A DNA stretch of 64,000 nt, taken from Vogesella margarita. Lineage in GTDB: Bacteria; Pseudomonadota; Gammaproteobacteria; Burkholderiales; Chromobacteriaceae. Within the stretch, counting starts at the first letter, position 1; every line of letters begins with the position of its first letter. The stretch spans positions 62,001 through 126,000 of the forward strand of contig NZ_JAQQLE010000008.1 of assembly GCF_028548475.1 (NCBI RefSeq), written 5' to 3'. A model generated the notes under the pieces. It worked only from the letters and a program-made list of their open reading frames with translations, was not told the origin of the DNA and did not search any database. Of this stretch, positions 1 through 7,040 are shown piece by piece. Position numbers and translations under genes: made by a program.

Positions 1-2129
1 ATCAATAGACTAACGGCTTCGGGTGAGTCGATCTCGACAGCCAGCATAAGCGGCGTTCGTCCTGCAGCGGGATAGCTATGGCTGGCGTTAGGGTTGGCTC
101 CATGCGCCAGTAGGTGCTTCGCGATCTCAAGCTGCTTCTCTACGGTATATCTACCAAGGAAGTCATCGACGATCAAATCTACAACTGTATTGAAAATCTC
201 GACCTTGGCCGAGTTCCTCATTGCGTCGAACAATGCTCTCTTGTCGCCGAAGACGCCGGCCATTCCTACACCATAACGGCGCATAGTCTCGCGCAGTACT
301 AAGTCGTTATCGGATGAAATGAGTTGGGAAAGCCTTTGCCGAAGTGAACTGGCCACCCGCAATCCCCCCATGTTTCGGATACACAGATACAGCGGTGTTT
401 GATCATCAACATGACCGCGTAAGTTTGCGTTTGCCCCCATGGAAAGGAGCTTCCAAACGACATCGGGTTCGCCATAATCGACAGCGCTGATCAATGGCGT
501 CAGCCGCTTTCTTTTTGTAGGTTGATTAAGTGTCTCCTTGCTATGCGGATAGTTCAACAGCAAGTCGAGAGCCTCACGGTTGTTGCTATCCGTAGCTCTC
601 TGAATAGCACTTAGTAACGCCGAGCCGTCAGAATCATTTAATGCGTCAACGGATGCACCTTTTTCTAGCAGAGTCTTAACGACATTAACGCTGCCAAGCG
701 TCACGTAGAGAAACAACTGGCTCCAGCGCCGAACTTGGTTGTCGATAGTACGGATCGTTACGATTTGATCTGGCTTACGATAATTTGGCTGCCGGTTTGC
801 AAGAGACTCGGGGTCATACATTAGGAAGGGTAATGCGCCAACATCATCATCTGGTTGCTCAACCTCAACAAAACGCCCTTGCCCAGGGAAAAGATGATGA
901 AACTGTTTTCGTAGTTCTTCGATCTCCCAGTCTTCAACAACATCGTCGTTTATTCTGGGCTGAGCAATCAGTCCCAAAGCAATTGCTCGATGCTTCAGTT
1001 GTTTAAGAAAAGGTTTGGCGTTACCAAGGTAAGCTGTGAGAGCCAACGCTTCGGCGACGATCCGCGTCCAATTCTCACCCGCTCTATACTCCGAATGAGC
1101 AACTGCCAGCTGATAGCACTTAAGCGCCTCTTCGTATTCACCGGAAAGTACATGCCAGCGCCCTCGGAACCATTCGAGGGCATAGCTGACTAGCCCTTCT
1201 GGATCATGCATTTTGAGTTGCTGAGCAAAGTCAGCAAGCACGTTCTCTGCTTCCATGCGTCCTCCATCAGTCTTTGGCTCGGTCCGATCGAGGCAACTCA
1301 AGAGCTTTCCAAACGGCTCCAACAATGCTTCACGTTTTTTTCCGGATTTGATTGCTGCCAGCGACAGGATTCCAGCTATATCCCATTCTCGATTTTCCTG
1401 GGTGGCATGCCATATCAATATCCGTCTCAAGTGTAAGGGGCTGGCTTTACGCTCAAACCAGGTCAAAGCACGCGCGAGGAGCAACCACTTGAGTAACCCA
1501 GATGCCTTCACTTTATGTTCGTCACTCCCATTCTTCGCTAATGCGTCAACGAAGAGTTTGAGACTTGCCAGGTCAGGTAGCTGGGTACCATCCGCCCAAC
1601 GAATCACCTTTTCCCGATTATCGAGTGCTACGTCAGAGGTGTCTGGGAACGCTGCCTTGGCAAGCAAATGGCTGCCGCCTGGATCTGCCCAGTTGAAAAC
1701 GACTTCCAACGGGTAGTTTTCGGGATTCAGGAACGCGACCGCATTAGGAGCCTCTTTCGTCCAGATACTTCCAAAAAATCCAATGGCATGATGTGCGAAG
1801 TAATGCCTGATTAAAATCGGTAAGGCCTCATTCCGGCTCATGCTGTCCAAGGAAATGCTTGAAACGATTTTCAGGTAGGTGGCATGGACATACTGGATGA
1901 ATTGATCCAGTTTATCGATGAACGCTTCGTCAGCGACGTACCGGCGCAAGGGGGCGAGAATGAGATCCTCACGTAATCCCGACAGTAGGGACCAGTCAAA
2001 GTCCCCATCTCTTGATAATCGCTCAACATCTCGGTTCTTGGACTTGGTGTCGAAGGCTTGTGCTAGGGCGCTGTATATTTCACCCAGACGGGGGTATGGG
2101 GTTGTGGCTACTGTTAGTTTGGTAGTCAT
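1..2129 (-). CDS. Ankyrin-repeat protein of accessory segment, partial (C-terminus beyond window)
   Basis: An open minus-strand frame runs from ATG at 2129 to the window edge without a stop (709 codons). The N-terminal ~460 residues match no domain I recognise; they look mostly helical and include a TPR-like stretch (ALKCYQLAVAHSEYRAG). From about residue 470 there are ankyrin-type repeats, with signatures GASVDALNDSDGSALLSA, GANANLRGHVDDQTPLYL and GANPNASHSYPAAGRTPLML. The start overlaps the stop of the upstream HicA-like gene (TGATG), so the two are probably translationally coupled. Codon use and base composition are clearly more AT-rich than in the chromosomal genes after 3190, which suggests acquisition. 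Function is unknown. Ankyrin proteins of this size in mobile regions are often interaction or defence proteins, but nothing here proves that. Confidence 0.85.
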   Translation of the reverse strand, partial: MTTKLTVATTPYPRLGEIYSALAQAFDTKSKNRDVERLSRDGDFDWSLLSGLREDLILAPLRRYVADEAFIDKLDQFIQYVHATYLKIVSSISLDSMSRNEALPILIRHYFAHHAIGFFGSIWTKEAPNAVAFLNPENYPLEVVFNWADPGGSHLLAKAAFPDTSDVALDNREKVIRWADGTQLPDLASLKLFVDALAKNGSDEHKVKASGLLKWLLLARALTWFERKASPLHLRRILIWHATQENREWDIAGILSLAAIKSGKKREALLEPFGKLLSCLDRTEPKTDGGRMEAENVLADFAQQLKMHDPEGLVSYALEWFRGRWHVLSGEYEEALKCYQLAVAHSEYRAGENWTRIVAEALALTAYLGNAKPFLKQLKHRAIALGLIAQPRINDDVVEDWEIEELRKQFHHLFPGQGRFVEVEQPDDDVGALPFLMYDPESLANRQPNYRKPDQIVTIRTIDNQVRRWSQLFLYVTLGSVNVVKTLLEKGASVDALNDSDGSALLSAIQRATDSNNREALDLLLNYPHSKETLNQPTKRKRLTPLISAVDYGEPDVVWKLLSMGANANLRGHVDDQTPLYLCIRNMGGLRVASSLRQRLSQLISSDNDLVLRETMRRYGVGMAGVFGDKRALFDAMRNSAKVEIFNTVVDLIVDDFLGRYTVEKQLEIAKHLLAHGANPNASHSYPAAGRTPLMLAVEIDSPEAVSLL

Positions 2130-2329
2130 CAGACGAGTTGCTCTAACTTACGAATATCACGTTGAAAGTTTCTGAGAGCCCTATGATCACTTGGGGTGCA
2201 GGGCACAGGGATGCGCCGTCCCGTTGGTGAGGTAAGCGTTCCATGCCTGCGGCCTCGACAGAATTGCCAACCTTGTCTGACCAGTGATCTGATGAACTCT
2301 GCAAAGTCTTTATTGTTGCAGTATTTCAT
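2129..2329 (-). CDS. HicA-like small protein (dsRBD-like fold), possible toxin-type component
   Basis: This 66-aa basic protein has the layout of short HicA-like proteins: an N-terminal helix, GWQFCRGRRHGTLTSPTGR (the His of HicA-type enzymes would be the one in RRHG), then VPCTPSDHRALRNFQRDIRK. From memory, the TPSDHRAL...DLRR ending is typical of small HicA-like proteins of phages and mobile elements. No HicB-like antitoxin is adjacent. Instead its TGA shares a base with the ATG of the ankyrin protein, so the partner, if there is one, may be the ankyrin protein. Family assignment is by motif only. Confidence 0.7.
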   Translation of the reverse strand: MKYCNNKDFAEFIRSLVRQGWQFCRGRRHGTLTSPTGRRIPVPCTPSDHRALRNFQRDIRKLEQLV

Positions 2330-2349
2330 TGTTATTTTTCGTGTTAATA

Positions 2350-2378
2350 GGCCTGGGCAGATTGTTCCAGCCCAGGCC
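2350..2378 (-). terminator. Hairpin downstream of the SMP-like gene
   Basis: Perfect 9-bp stem GGCCTGGGC / GCCCAGGCC with an 11-nt loop, starting 7 nt after the stop of the 55-aa gene. It has no clear U-tract, so it may be a weak terminator or an mRNA-stabilising hairpin. Confidence 0.5.
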
Positions 2379-2385
2379 GATTCGG

Positions 2386-2553
2386 TTATGGCTTCTTGGG
2401 AACTGCATGATTTGCTACTGTGCGCTGAGCACGTGCAGCAAAGCTACCTGAGGATACTTGACCGTTACCAGCACGGGCTTCAGCAGATTGGATGCGGGCT
2501 GCGGCGCTCGGAGTCATAGGGGTATGAGGGGTGGATGCAGGCTTTTTAGACAT
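2386..2553 (-). CDS. Small SMP-like (seed-maturation-protein type) protein, 55 aa
   Basis: ATG at 2553 is preceded by GGAG at good spacing, and the frame ends at TAA 2386-2388. The product is MSKKPASTPHTPMTPSAAAR followed by an IQSAEAR...GQVSSGSFAARAQ segment. The TPxAAARIQSAxAR...G.FAARAQ pattern is the short SMP-type domain found in many small bacterial hypothetical proteins, frequently in genomic islands. It looks hydrophilic, disordered and Ala-rich, with no membrane segment. The gene is followed by a hairpin and then the HicA-like/ankyrin pair on the same strand. Role unknown. Confidence 0.7.
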   Translation of the reverse strand: MSKKPASTPHTPMTPSAAARIQSAEARAGNGQVSSGSFAARAQRTVANHAVPKKP

Positions 2554-2742
2554 GATTCAAATCTCCAGTTGAGTTGCCACGTCGGCAACGGAGCGAATCG
2601 TAGATGTTAGGTGTCTAAGCGTCTGCCGCGTAGTGCGTCAAAGTTTTCGAAAAAATGCCCAATGACCGTAATGTAGGGTCCATCCGCAACCGCTCGAACT
2701 CTGCCTTGTACCGTTGCGTCCATGATGCATACGTACTGATTG

Positions 2743-2930
2743 TTCGACGAACTTTATTCCGACATCGAGAGATGAGATGGTATTGGGGGCTAGTTGCGAC
2801 GAACTTTCGGACGATAAGCCGGTAACGTAAAATCAAGTACTTATGTTGCCATGCTTCGACGGACTTTATTCGGTGTAGTCAGCTGACTAGCGCAAATAAA
2901 GTCTGTCGGAGCCGGATCAAGTCCGTCGCA
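2743..2930. repeat. Five 17-19 bp repeats around a 12-bp palindrome (possible recombinase/transposase sites)
   Basis: Copies of a motif close to CGACGGACTTTATTCGG occur at 2743-2761, 2794-2810 and 2855-2873 in one orientation, and at 2893-2910 and 2914-2930 in the other. Between the third and fourth copies lies the palindrome AGTCAGCTGACT (2877-2888), so copies 3 and 4 form a near-symmetric inverted repeat. The array sits where composition changes from the AT-richer accessory segment to the GC-rich chromosome. It could be transposon-end (TnsB-like) or integrase binding sites, or regulatory iterons. The 554-3190 stretch around it holds no convincing gene between 2554 and 3190. Confidence 0.6.
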
Positions 2931-2944
2931 GGCTGAGTAAAGGG

Positions 2945-2963
2945 AAGGGGCCGTTGGCCCCTT
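2945..2963. terminator. Terminator-like hairpin at island/chromosome junction
   Basis: Perfect stem AAGGGGCC / GGCCCCTT with a GTT loop, followed on the plus strand by a T-rich tract (ctgctttgttt). Direction is ambiguous because no gene clearly ends into it. Confidence 0.4.
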
Positions 2964-3190
2964 CTGCTTTGTTTGACTGCCGACGGCACCGGAACTGTGC
3001 GGCCAACCGTGGCCGATGAGCTGCTTTCCGGCCTTGGCCGGCGGCCGTCAGCCTGATCGCCGACAACTGGTTTACACCGCCTTCCGGACATGCCCGGCAG
3101 CGGACATGAGCGAGGTGGCTCGCCAGCCAGTTGACACGCCCCCGCCGAACTGCGACTCTTCCCGCCTCAATTTATTAGCCATTGCCCGCC

Positions 3191-3667
3191 ATGAAAATCA
3201 CCCAAAACACCGCCGTCACCCTGCGCATGAAAGTCACAGACAGCCAGGGGCTGGTTTACGACGATGGCAAGAACCCGGTCGCCTATCTGCACGGCGATTA
3301 CGACAACCTGTTCCCCAAGCTGGAAGCCGCACTGGAAGGTCAGGAAGCCGGCTTTAAAACCACGCTGGAACTCGCCACCGAAGACACCTTCGGCGAACGC
3401 GACGAAGCGCTGGTCACCACCATGCCCAAGGCCGATTTCCCGCCCGGCATCAAGGTCGGCGGCCAGATCCAGCGCATCGGCCCGGACGGCGAGCCGCGCT
3501 ACTACTTCGTCACCAAGATCAAGGGCCCGACCGTACTGCTGGACGGCAACCACCCGCTGTGCGGCAAAACCCTGCGCTTCGCCCTCACGGTCGTGGATGT
3601 GCGCGCGGCAACGGCCGAGGAAATCGCCCACCAGCATGTACACGGCGAGCACGGGCATCAGCACTGA
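3191..3667 (+). CDS. slyD: FKBP-type peptidyl-prolyl cis-trans isomerase SlyD
   Basis: 158 aa. Cytoplasmic FKBP-family prolyl isomerase and chaperone that also binds nickel. The N-terminal FKBP half starts with MKITQNTAVTLRMKVTDSQG, followed by the inserted chaperone (IF) domain around LATEDTFGERDEALVTTMPK and return of the FKBP strand near VVDVRAATAEEI. The C-terminus is a short His-rich tail (HQHVHGEHGHQH) that can bind metal, shorter than the E. coli tail. I chose the ATG at 3191 over an in-frame TTG at 3182 because MKITQ is the usual SlyD beginning. It is monocistronic and ends in an intrinsic terminator. Confidence 0.93.
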   Translation: MKITQNTAVTLRMKVTDSQGLVYDDGKNPVAYLHGDYDNLFPKLEAALEGQEAGFKTTLELATEDTFGERDEALVTTMPKADFPPGIKVGGQIQRIGPDGEPRYYFVTKIKGPTVLLDGNHPLCGKTLRFALTVVDVRAATAEEIAHQHVHGEHGHQH

Positions 3668-3690
3668 TATTGGCCCGCTCCGCACAAACA

Positions 3691-3715
3691 AAGCCCTCCC
3701 GAAGCGGGAGGGCTT
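3691..3715. terminator. Bidirectional intrinsic terminator between slyD and the thuB-like gene
   Basis: AAGCCCTCCCG / CGGGAGGGCTT stem with a 3-nt loop. T-rich on the plus strand after the stem and A-rich before it, so it can end both slyD (plus) and the convergent dehydrogenase gene (minus). Confidence 0.9.
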
Positions 3716-3779
3716 TGTCTTGCCTGGGCTTCAGCGATAATGTGGCACCGCGGGTTTGCTCGCCGGCCAGCGGCAATCT

Positions 3780-4868
3780 CTACAGCTTGACCGGCGCGCC
3801 GGTGCGGGCACTCTCGTAGATCGCGTCCAGCAGCTCCATCACGATCAGGCCCTCTTCGCCCGGTGCCGGGTGTGGCTGTTCGTTCAGGATGGCGTCGGCG
3901 TAGTCGTGCATCGCCGAGCGGGCCTGTCCGGTCGACGGATTGAGCTGCATATTGAACTGGGCGCCGTCCTGCTCGGTGAAGATGTGCGCGTCGAAGGTGT
4001 AGCCCTCGTTCAGGTTGTGCTGCAGCAAGCCGGCCCTGGTGCCCAGCAGGCGCGTTTCCATCAGCTCCGCCTCCTGAATGTTGGCCGCCCACGACGCCTC
4101 CAGCGCCAGCGTGGCGCCGTTGTCGAAGCGGATCAGCGCGCACGCCAGGTCTTCCACGTCGAACGCCTTGCCGGCGGCATCGGCCAGCGGTCGCGCGATG
4201 TGGTCGTAGCTGCCGCCGAGCACCCAGCTCGGCTTGGGGTAGCCCATCAGCCACAGCGCCAGATCGAGGCGATGCACGCCGAGGTCGATCAGCGGGCCGC
4301 CACCGGCCAGCGCCTTGCTGCCGAACCAGCCGCCGAAGCCGGGCATGCCGCGCCGGCGATGCCACACGCTGCGCCCGAAGTAGAAATCGCCGAAGCGGCC
4401 GGCCTCCACCTGCGCCTTCAGCGCGCGCGACTGCGCGCTGAAGCGGTACGAGAAGTTGATCATCAGCCGCTTGCCGGCCTGTCTGGCCGCGGCCAGCATC
4501 TCGCGCCCCTCGGCGGCGTTGAGTGCCATCGGCTTCTCGCACAGCACGTGGCAGCCGGCTGCGAACGCCGCCAGCGTCAGCGCCTTGTGAAACTTGTTCG
4601 GGGTGCACACGCTGACGACATCGAGTTTCTCCGCGGCCAGCATTGCTTCCGCGCTGGTGTAGCGCGCGGCGATGCCGTATTGCTCGCCCACTTTGGCCAG
4701 CCGCTCGCTGTCCGGGTCGGCCAGCGCCACCAGCTCCACCTGCGGGTGCTCGCGCCAGCCCTCGATATGCAGCCGGCCGATGCCGAGGCCGATCACCCCG
4801 ACGCGCAGGCGGCGGCCGTCGTCATTGCGTGCGGTGTCCTTCAGTTCCACCTTGTATTCGTCTTTCAT
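3780..4868 (-). CDS. Gfo/Idh/MocA-family oxidoreductase (ThuB-like)
   Basis: 362 aa. NAD(P)-dependent sugar or polyol dehydrogenase family. The N-terminal Rossmann fold is visible as RVGVIGLGIGRLHIEGW (GxGxxG-type, residues ~22-38), followed by VSVCTPNKFH and the EKPMALN motif characteristic of Gfo/Idh/MocA enzymes. The C-terminal domain carries GPLIDLGVHRLDLALW. Its ATG overlaps the stop of the upstream ThuA-like gene by 4 nt (ATGA), so they form one transcription unit. In Sinorhizobium ThuA and ThuB act together in disaccharide (trehalose) catabolism via 3-keto intermediates, and a related role is inferred here; no transporter is adjacent. An RBS (GGGAGA) precedes the start. Confidence 0.85.
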   Translation of the reverse strand: MKDEYKVELKDTARNDDGRRLRVGVIGLGIGRLHIEGWREHPQVELVALADPDSERLAKVGEQYGIAARYTSAEAMLAAEKLDVVSVCTPNKFHKALTLAAFAAGCHVLCEKPMALNAAEGREMLAAARQAGKRLMINFSYRFSAQSRALKAQVEAGRFGDFYFGRSVWHRRRGMPGFGGWFGSKALAGGGPLIDLGVHRLDLALWLMGYPKPSWVLGGSYDHIARPLADAAGKAFDVEDLACALIRFDNGATLALEASWAANIQEAELMETRLLGTRAGLLQHNLNEGYTFDAHIFTEQDGAQFNMQLNPSTGQARSAMHDYADAILNEQPHPAPGEEGLIVMELLDAIYESARTGAPVKL

Positions 4869-5674
4869 GCCAGGTCTCCCTTGCCCTGCAGGATGCCGAC
4901 CTTGCCGAACTGCACGCTCTTGGCGCTGAGCTTCTCCAGCGGCGGCGACATCGGGCAGCTATCGACGATGTTGACGCGCGGCGCCGCCCACTGCACCGCG
5001 TTGGCCATTACGCGCTGCACGTTGGCGTCGTAGTAGGTCGGGTAGGCCTCGTGGCCGGGGCGGAAGTAGAAGATGCGACCGTGGCCGCGCTCCCAGCAGC
5101 AGCCGGAGCGGAACACCTCGCCACCCTCGAACCACGAGATGAACACGGTGCTGTCCGGCTGCGGAATGTCGAAGCGCTCGCCGTACATCTCCTCGTTCGG
5201 CAGCTCGAAGTACTCGCCGAGGCCGGCGGCGATCGGGTGCGACGGCTCGACCACCCACACGCGTTCCTTCTCGTCCGCCTCGCGCCACTTCAGCGAGCAG
5301 TTGGTGCCCAGCAGGCGGCGGAAAATCTTGGCGAAGTGGCCGGAGTGCAGCACGATCAGCCCCATGCCTTCCAGCACGCGGCGCTGCACGCGCTCCACCA
5401 CGGCGTCGGATACCTGGTTGTGCGCCTTGTGGCCCCACCACAGCAGCACGTCGCAGCCGGCCAGGCGCTCCTCGCTGAGGCCGTGCTCCGGCTGGTCGAG
5501 CGTAGCGGTTGCAATCTCCAGCGGGAGCGCACCCGGATTCAGCGCCGGGGTTTCGGCCAGTGCCGCGGCGATCACCGAGTGCAGCCCGTCCGGATAGATC
5601 TCGCGTATCGCGGCATTTTCGCGTTCGTGCTGGAATTCGTTCCAGACAATGACAGAAATCTTGGTTTTGTTCAC
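4865..5674 (-). CDS. ThuA-like trehalose-utilisation family protein
   Basis: About 269 aa. ThuA family, class-I-glutaminase-like flavodoxin fold. Recognisable by VLLWWGHKAHNQVSD, the LIVLHSGHFAKIF segment, HPIAAGL, the VFISWFEGGEVFRSGCCW stretch and GRIFYFRPGHEAYPTYYD near the C-terminus. I prefer GTG at 5674 because GGAG lies 6 nt upstream of it; the in-frame ATG at 5686 overlaps that GGAG and has no SD of its own. First gene of a two-gene unit with the Gfo/Idh/MocA dehydrogenase, divergent from an AraC-type regulator 140 bp away, which probably controls it. Confidence 0.85.
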   Translation of the reverse strand: MNKTKISVIVWNEFQHERENAAIREIYPDGLHSVIAAALAETPALNPGALPLEIATATLDQPEHGLSEERLAGCDVLLWWGHKAHNQVSDAVVERVQRRVLEGMGLIVLHSGHFAKIFRRLLGTNCSLKWREADEKERVWVVEPSHPIAAGLGEYFELPNEEMYGERFDIPQPDSTVFISWFEGGEVFRSGCCWERGHGRIFYFRPGHEAYPTYYDANVQRVMANAVQWAAPRVNIVDSCPMSPPLEKLSAKSVQFGKVGILQGKGDLA

Positions 5675-5816
5675 AATGCTCTCCATGAGTTTTCAGACTT
5701 GACGCATGGCTGATAAGGCTTTGAAAATGTAAAGCTTTCAGCGCGCCGTCAGAAACAAGCGTAGCTGCCGGACTGTCTTGCCCTCAATCGGAATCACTGC
5801 AACAAAACCGCGAATA

Positions 5817-6791
5817 ATGTCAAAAAACCCGGATTCTGAATTCACGCCGCTCTGCGTGCCAGACCGCTGCGCCAACCCGCTCCAGGCGGCACCCGATCTG
5901 GCGCGACACATGCGCGGCCAGATCGGCGCGTTTCTGCAGCGGCTGGCCAGCGGCACGCAATCGCTGCACCTGCCAAGCCCGACCGGCGACGGGCTGGCGC
6001 GCGGCGACGGGCACTTCCACCTGGCGCCGGAACTGTTCCTGCAACTGGGTGGTTGGACCCGCTTCCGCTTCCCGCACGACGAGCTGTTGCTGGCACCGGG
6101 CGAGGCGCTGCTGCTGCCGCCCAAGCTGCGGCATGCCGAGCAGGTCGGGGCCGGGCCGGACGGCACGCCGTTCAGCAATATCGTGATCTACGCCGCCGAC
6201 GCTGCGCTCACCTGTCATCTGGCGCACGAGGCGGCGCCGGGCGAGCCGCACATCCTGCACCTGGAGGCGCGCCAGACCCCGGCGGGACAGCACCTGCACG
6301 ACTGGCTGCTCGACGCGGCGCGCTTCGGCCAGGCCGGCGGGCCGGATGCCGCCCTAGCCGCCGCCCAGTCGCGTGCGCTACTGACCGCGGCCTGCGCCGG
6401 GGTGCTGCGCGCGCTGGACGACGCGCTGGCGGAGGCGCGTCCCGAGCCGCCGCTGGTGGCGCAGGTGCGGGTATTGATAGAAAACCAGCTGGGCGACCAT
6501 ACGCTCAGCGTGCGGCGCCTGGCCGGACAGTGCGGCTGCACCGCGGACTACCTGTCGCACCTGTTCCACCAGACCAGCGGCGAGCATCTGGTGGCGTATC
6601 TCAACCGCCTGCGCATGGCGCGCGCGACGCGACTGCTGCGCGAGAGCGCGCTGGCCGGCAAGGAGGTGGCGTGGGCGTGCGGCTTTGCCTCGCAGAGCTA
6701 CTTCATCCGTACCTTCCGCGAACATTTCGGCATCACGCCCAAGGCCTGGCGAAGCGGGCGGGAGCAGGGAGGGGAAAGCGGACCGGGATAG
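5817..6791 (+). CDS. AraC-family transcriptional regulator
   Basis: 324 aa. The N-terminal half looks like a cupin-type sensor (FHLAPELFLQLGGW ... LLAPGEALLLPPKLRHAEQ). The C-terminal ~100 residues hold the two AraC helix-turn-helix motifs: LSVRRLAGQCGCTADYLSHL and the signature VAWACGFASQSYFIRTFREH-FGITPKAWR. ATG 5817 is chosen over an in-frame TTG at 5778. It is transcribed divergently from the thuA/thuB-like pair, so the ~140-bp shared region is the expected operator. The ligand is unknown; a disaccharide or keto-sugar derivative is an inference from the neighbours. Confidence 0.88.
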   Translation: MSKNPDSEFTPLCVPDRCANPLQAAPDLARHMRGQIGAFLQRLASGTQSLHLPSPTGDGLARGDGHFHLAPELFLQLGGWTRFRFPHDELLLAPGEALLLPPKLRHAEQVGAGPDGTPFSNIVIYAADAALTCHLAHEAAPGEPHILHLEARQTPAGQHLHDWLLDAARFGQAGGPDAALAAAQSRALLTAACAGVLRALDDALAEARPEPPLVAQVRVLIENQLGDHTLSVRRLAGQCGCTADYLSHLFHQTSGEHLVAYLNRLRMARATRLLRESALAGKEVAWACGFASQSYFIRTFREHFGITPKAWRSGREQGGESGPG

Positions 6792-6893
6792 CCGCCACCT
6801 TGTCCTGCCCGGATCTGTGTGGGGAATGGCCTGGCTGGCAACAGCGGATAGTGGCCGGCGGGCAAAAGGCCGGCGGATTGCGGCGTCAGGCCC

Positions 6894-6933
6894 AGGGTTG
6901 GCCGCAGTTCGTTGCCGGTTTGCGGCCAACCTT
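6894..6933. repeat. Inverted pair of the 13-mer downstream of the AraC gene
   Basis: A one-mismatch forward copy (6894-6906) and an exact reverse copy (6921-6933) separated by 14 nt form a 13-bp-class hairpin about 100 nt after the araC-type stop. There is no U-tract, so termination is possible but unproven. Confidence 0.7.
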
Positions 6934-7040
6934 GTCGTTGCGGGCGGCCATGCGCTGTGCCCGTTGCCGCATGGCAATGCAATATTGTTGCGTCATGATG
7001 TGTTTTAATAAGCCTTTTCGGCAGGGAAGAGGGCTTCATC

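Noticed and set aside
2615-2836. 73-aa minus-strand frame left of and overlapping the repeat array
   Set aside because: No SD, no recognisable family, and two of the repeat copies fall in it and give its similar VRKF/VRRT segments, so it looks like non-coding DNA.
2743-2930. CRISPR array
   Set aside because: Repeat spacing is irregular, orientation mixed, copies imperfect, and no cas genes are present.
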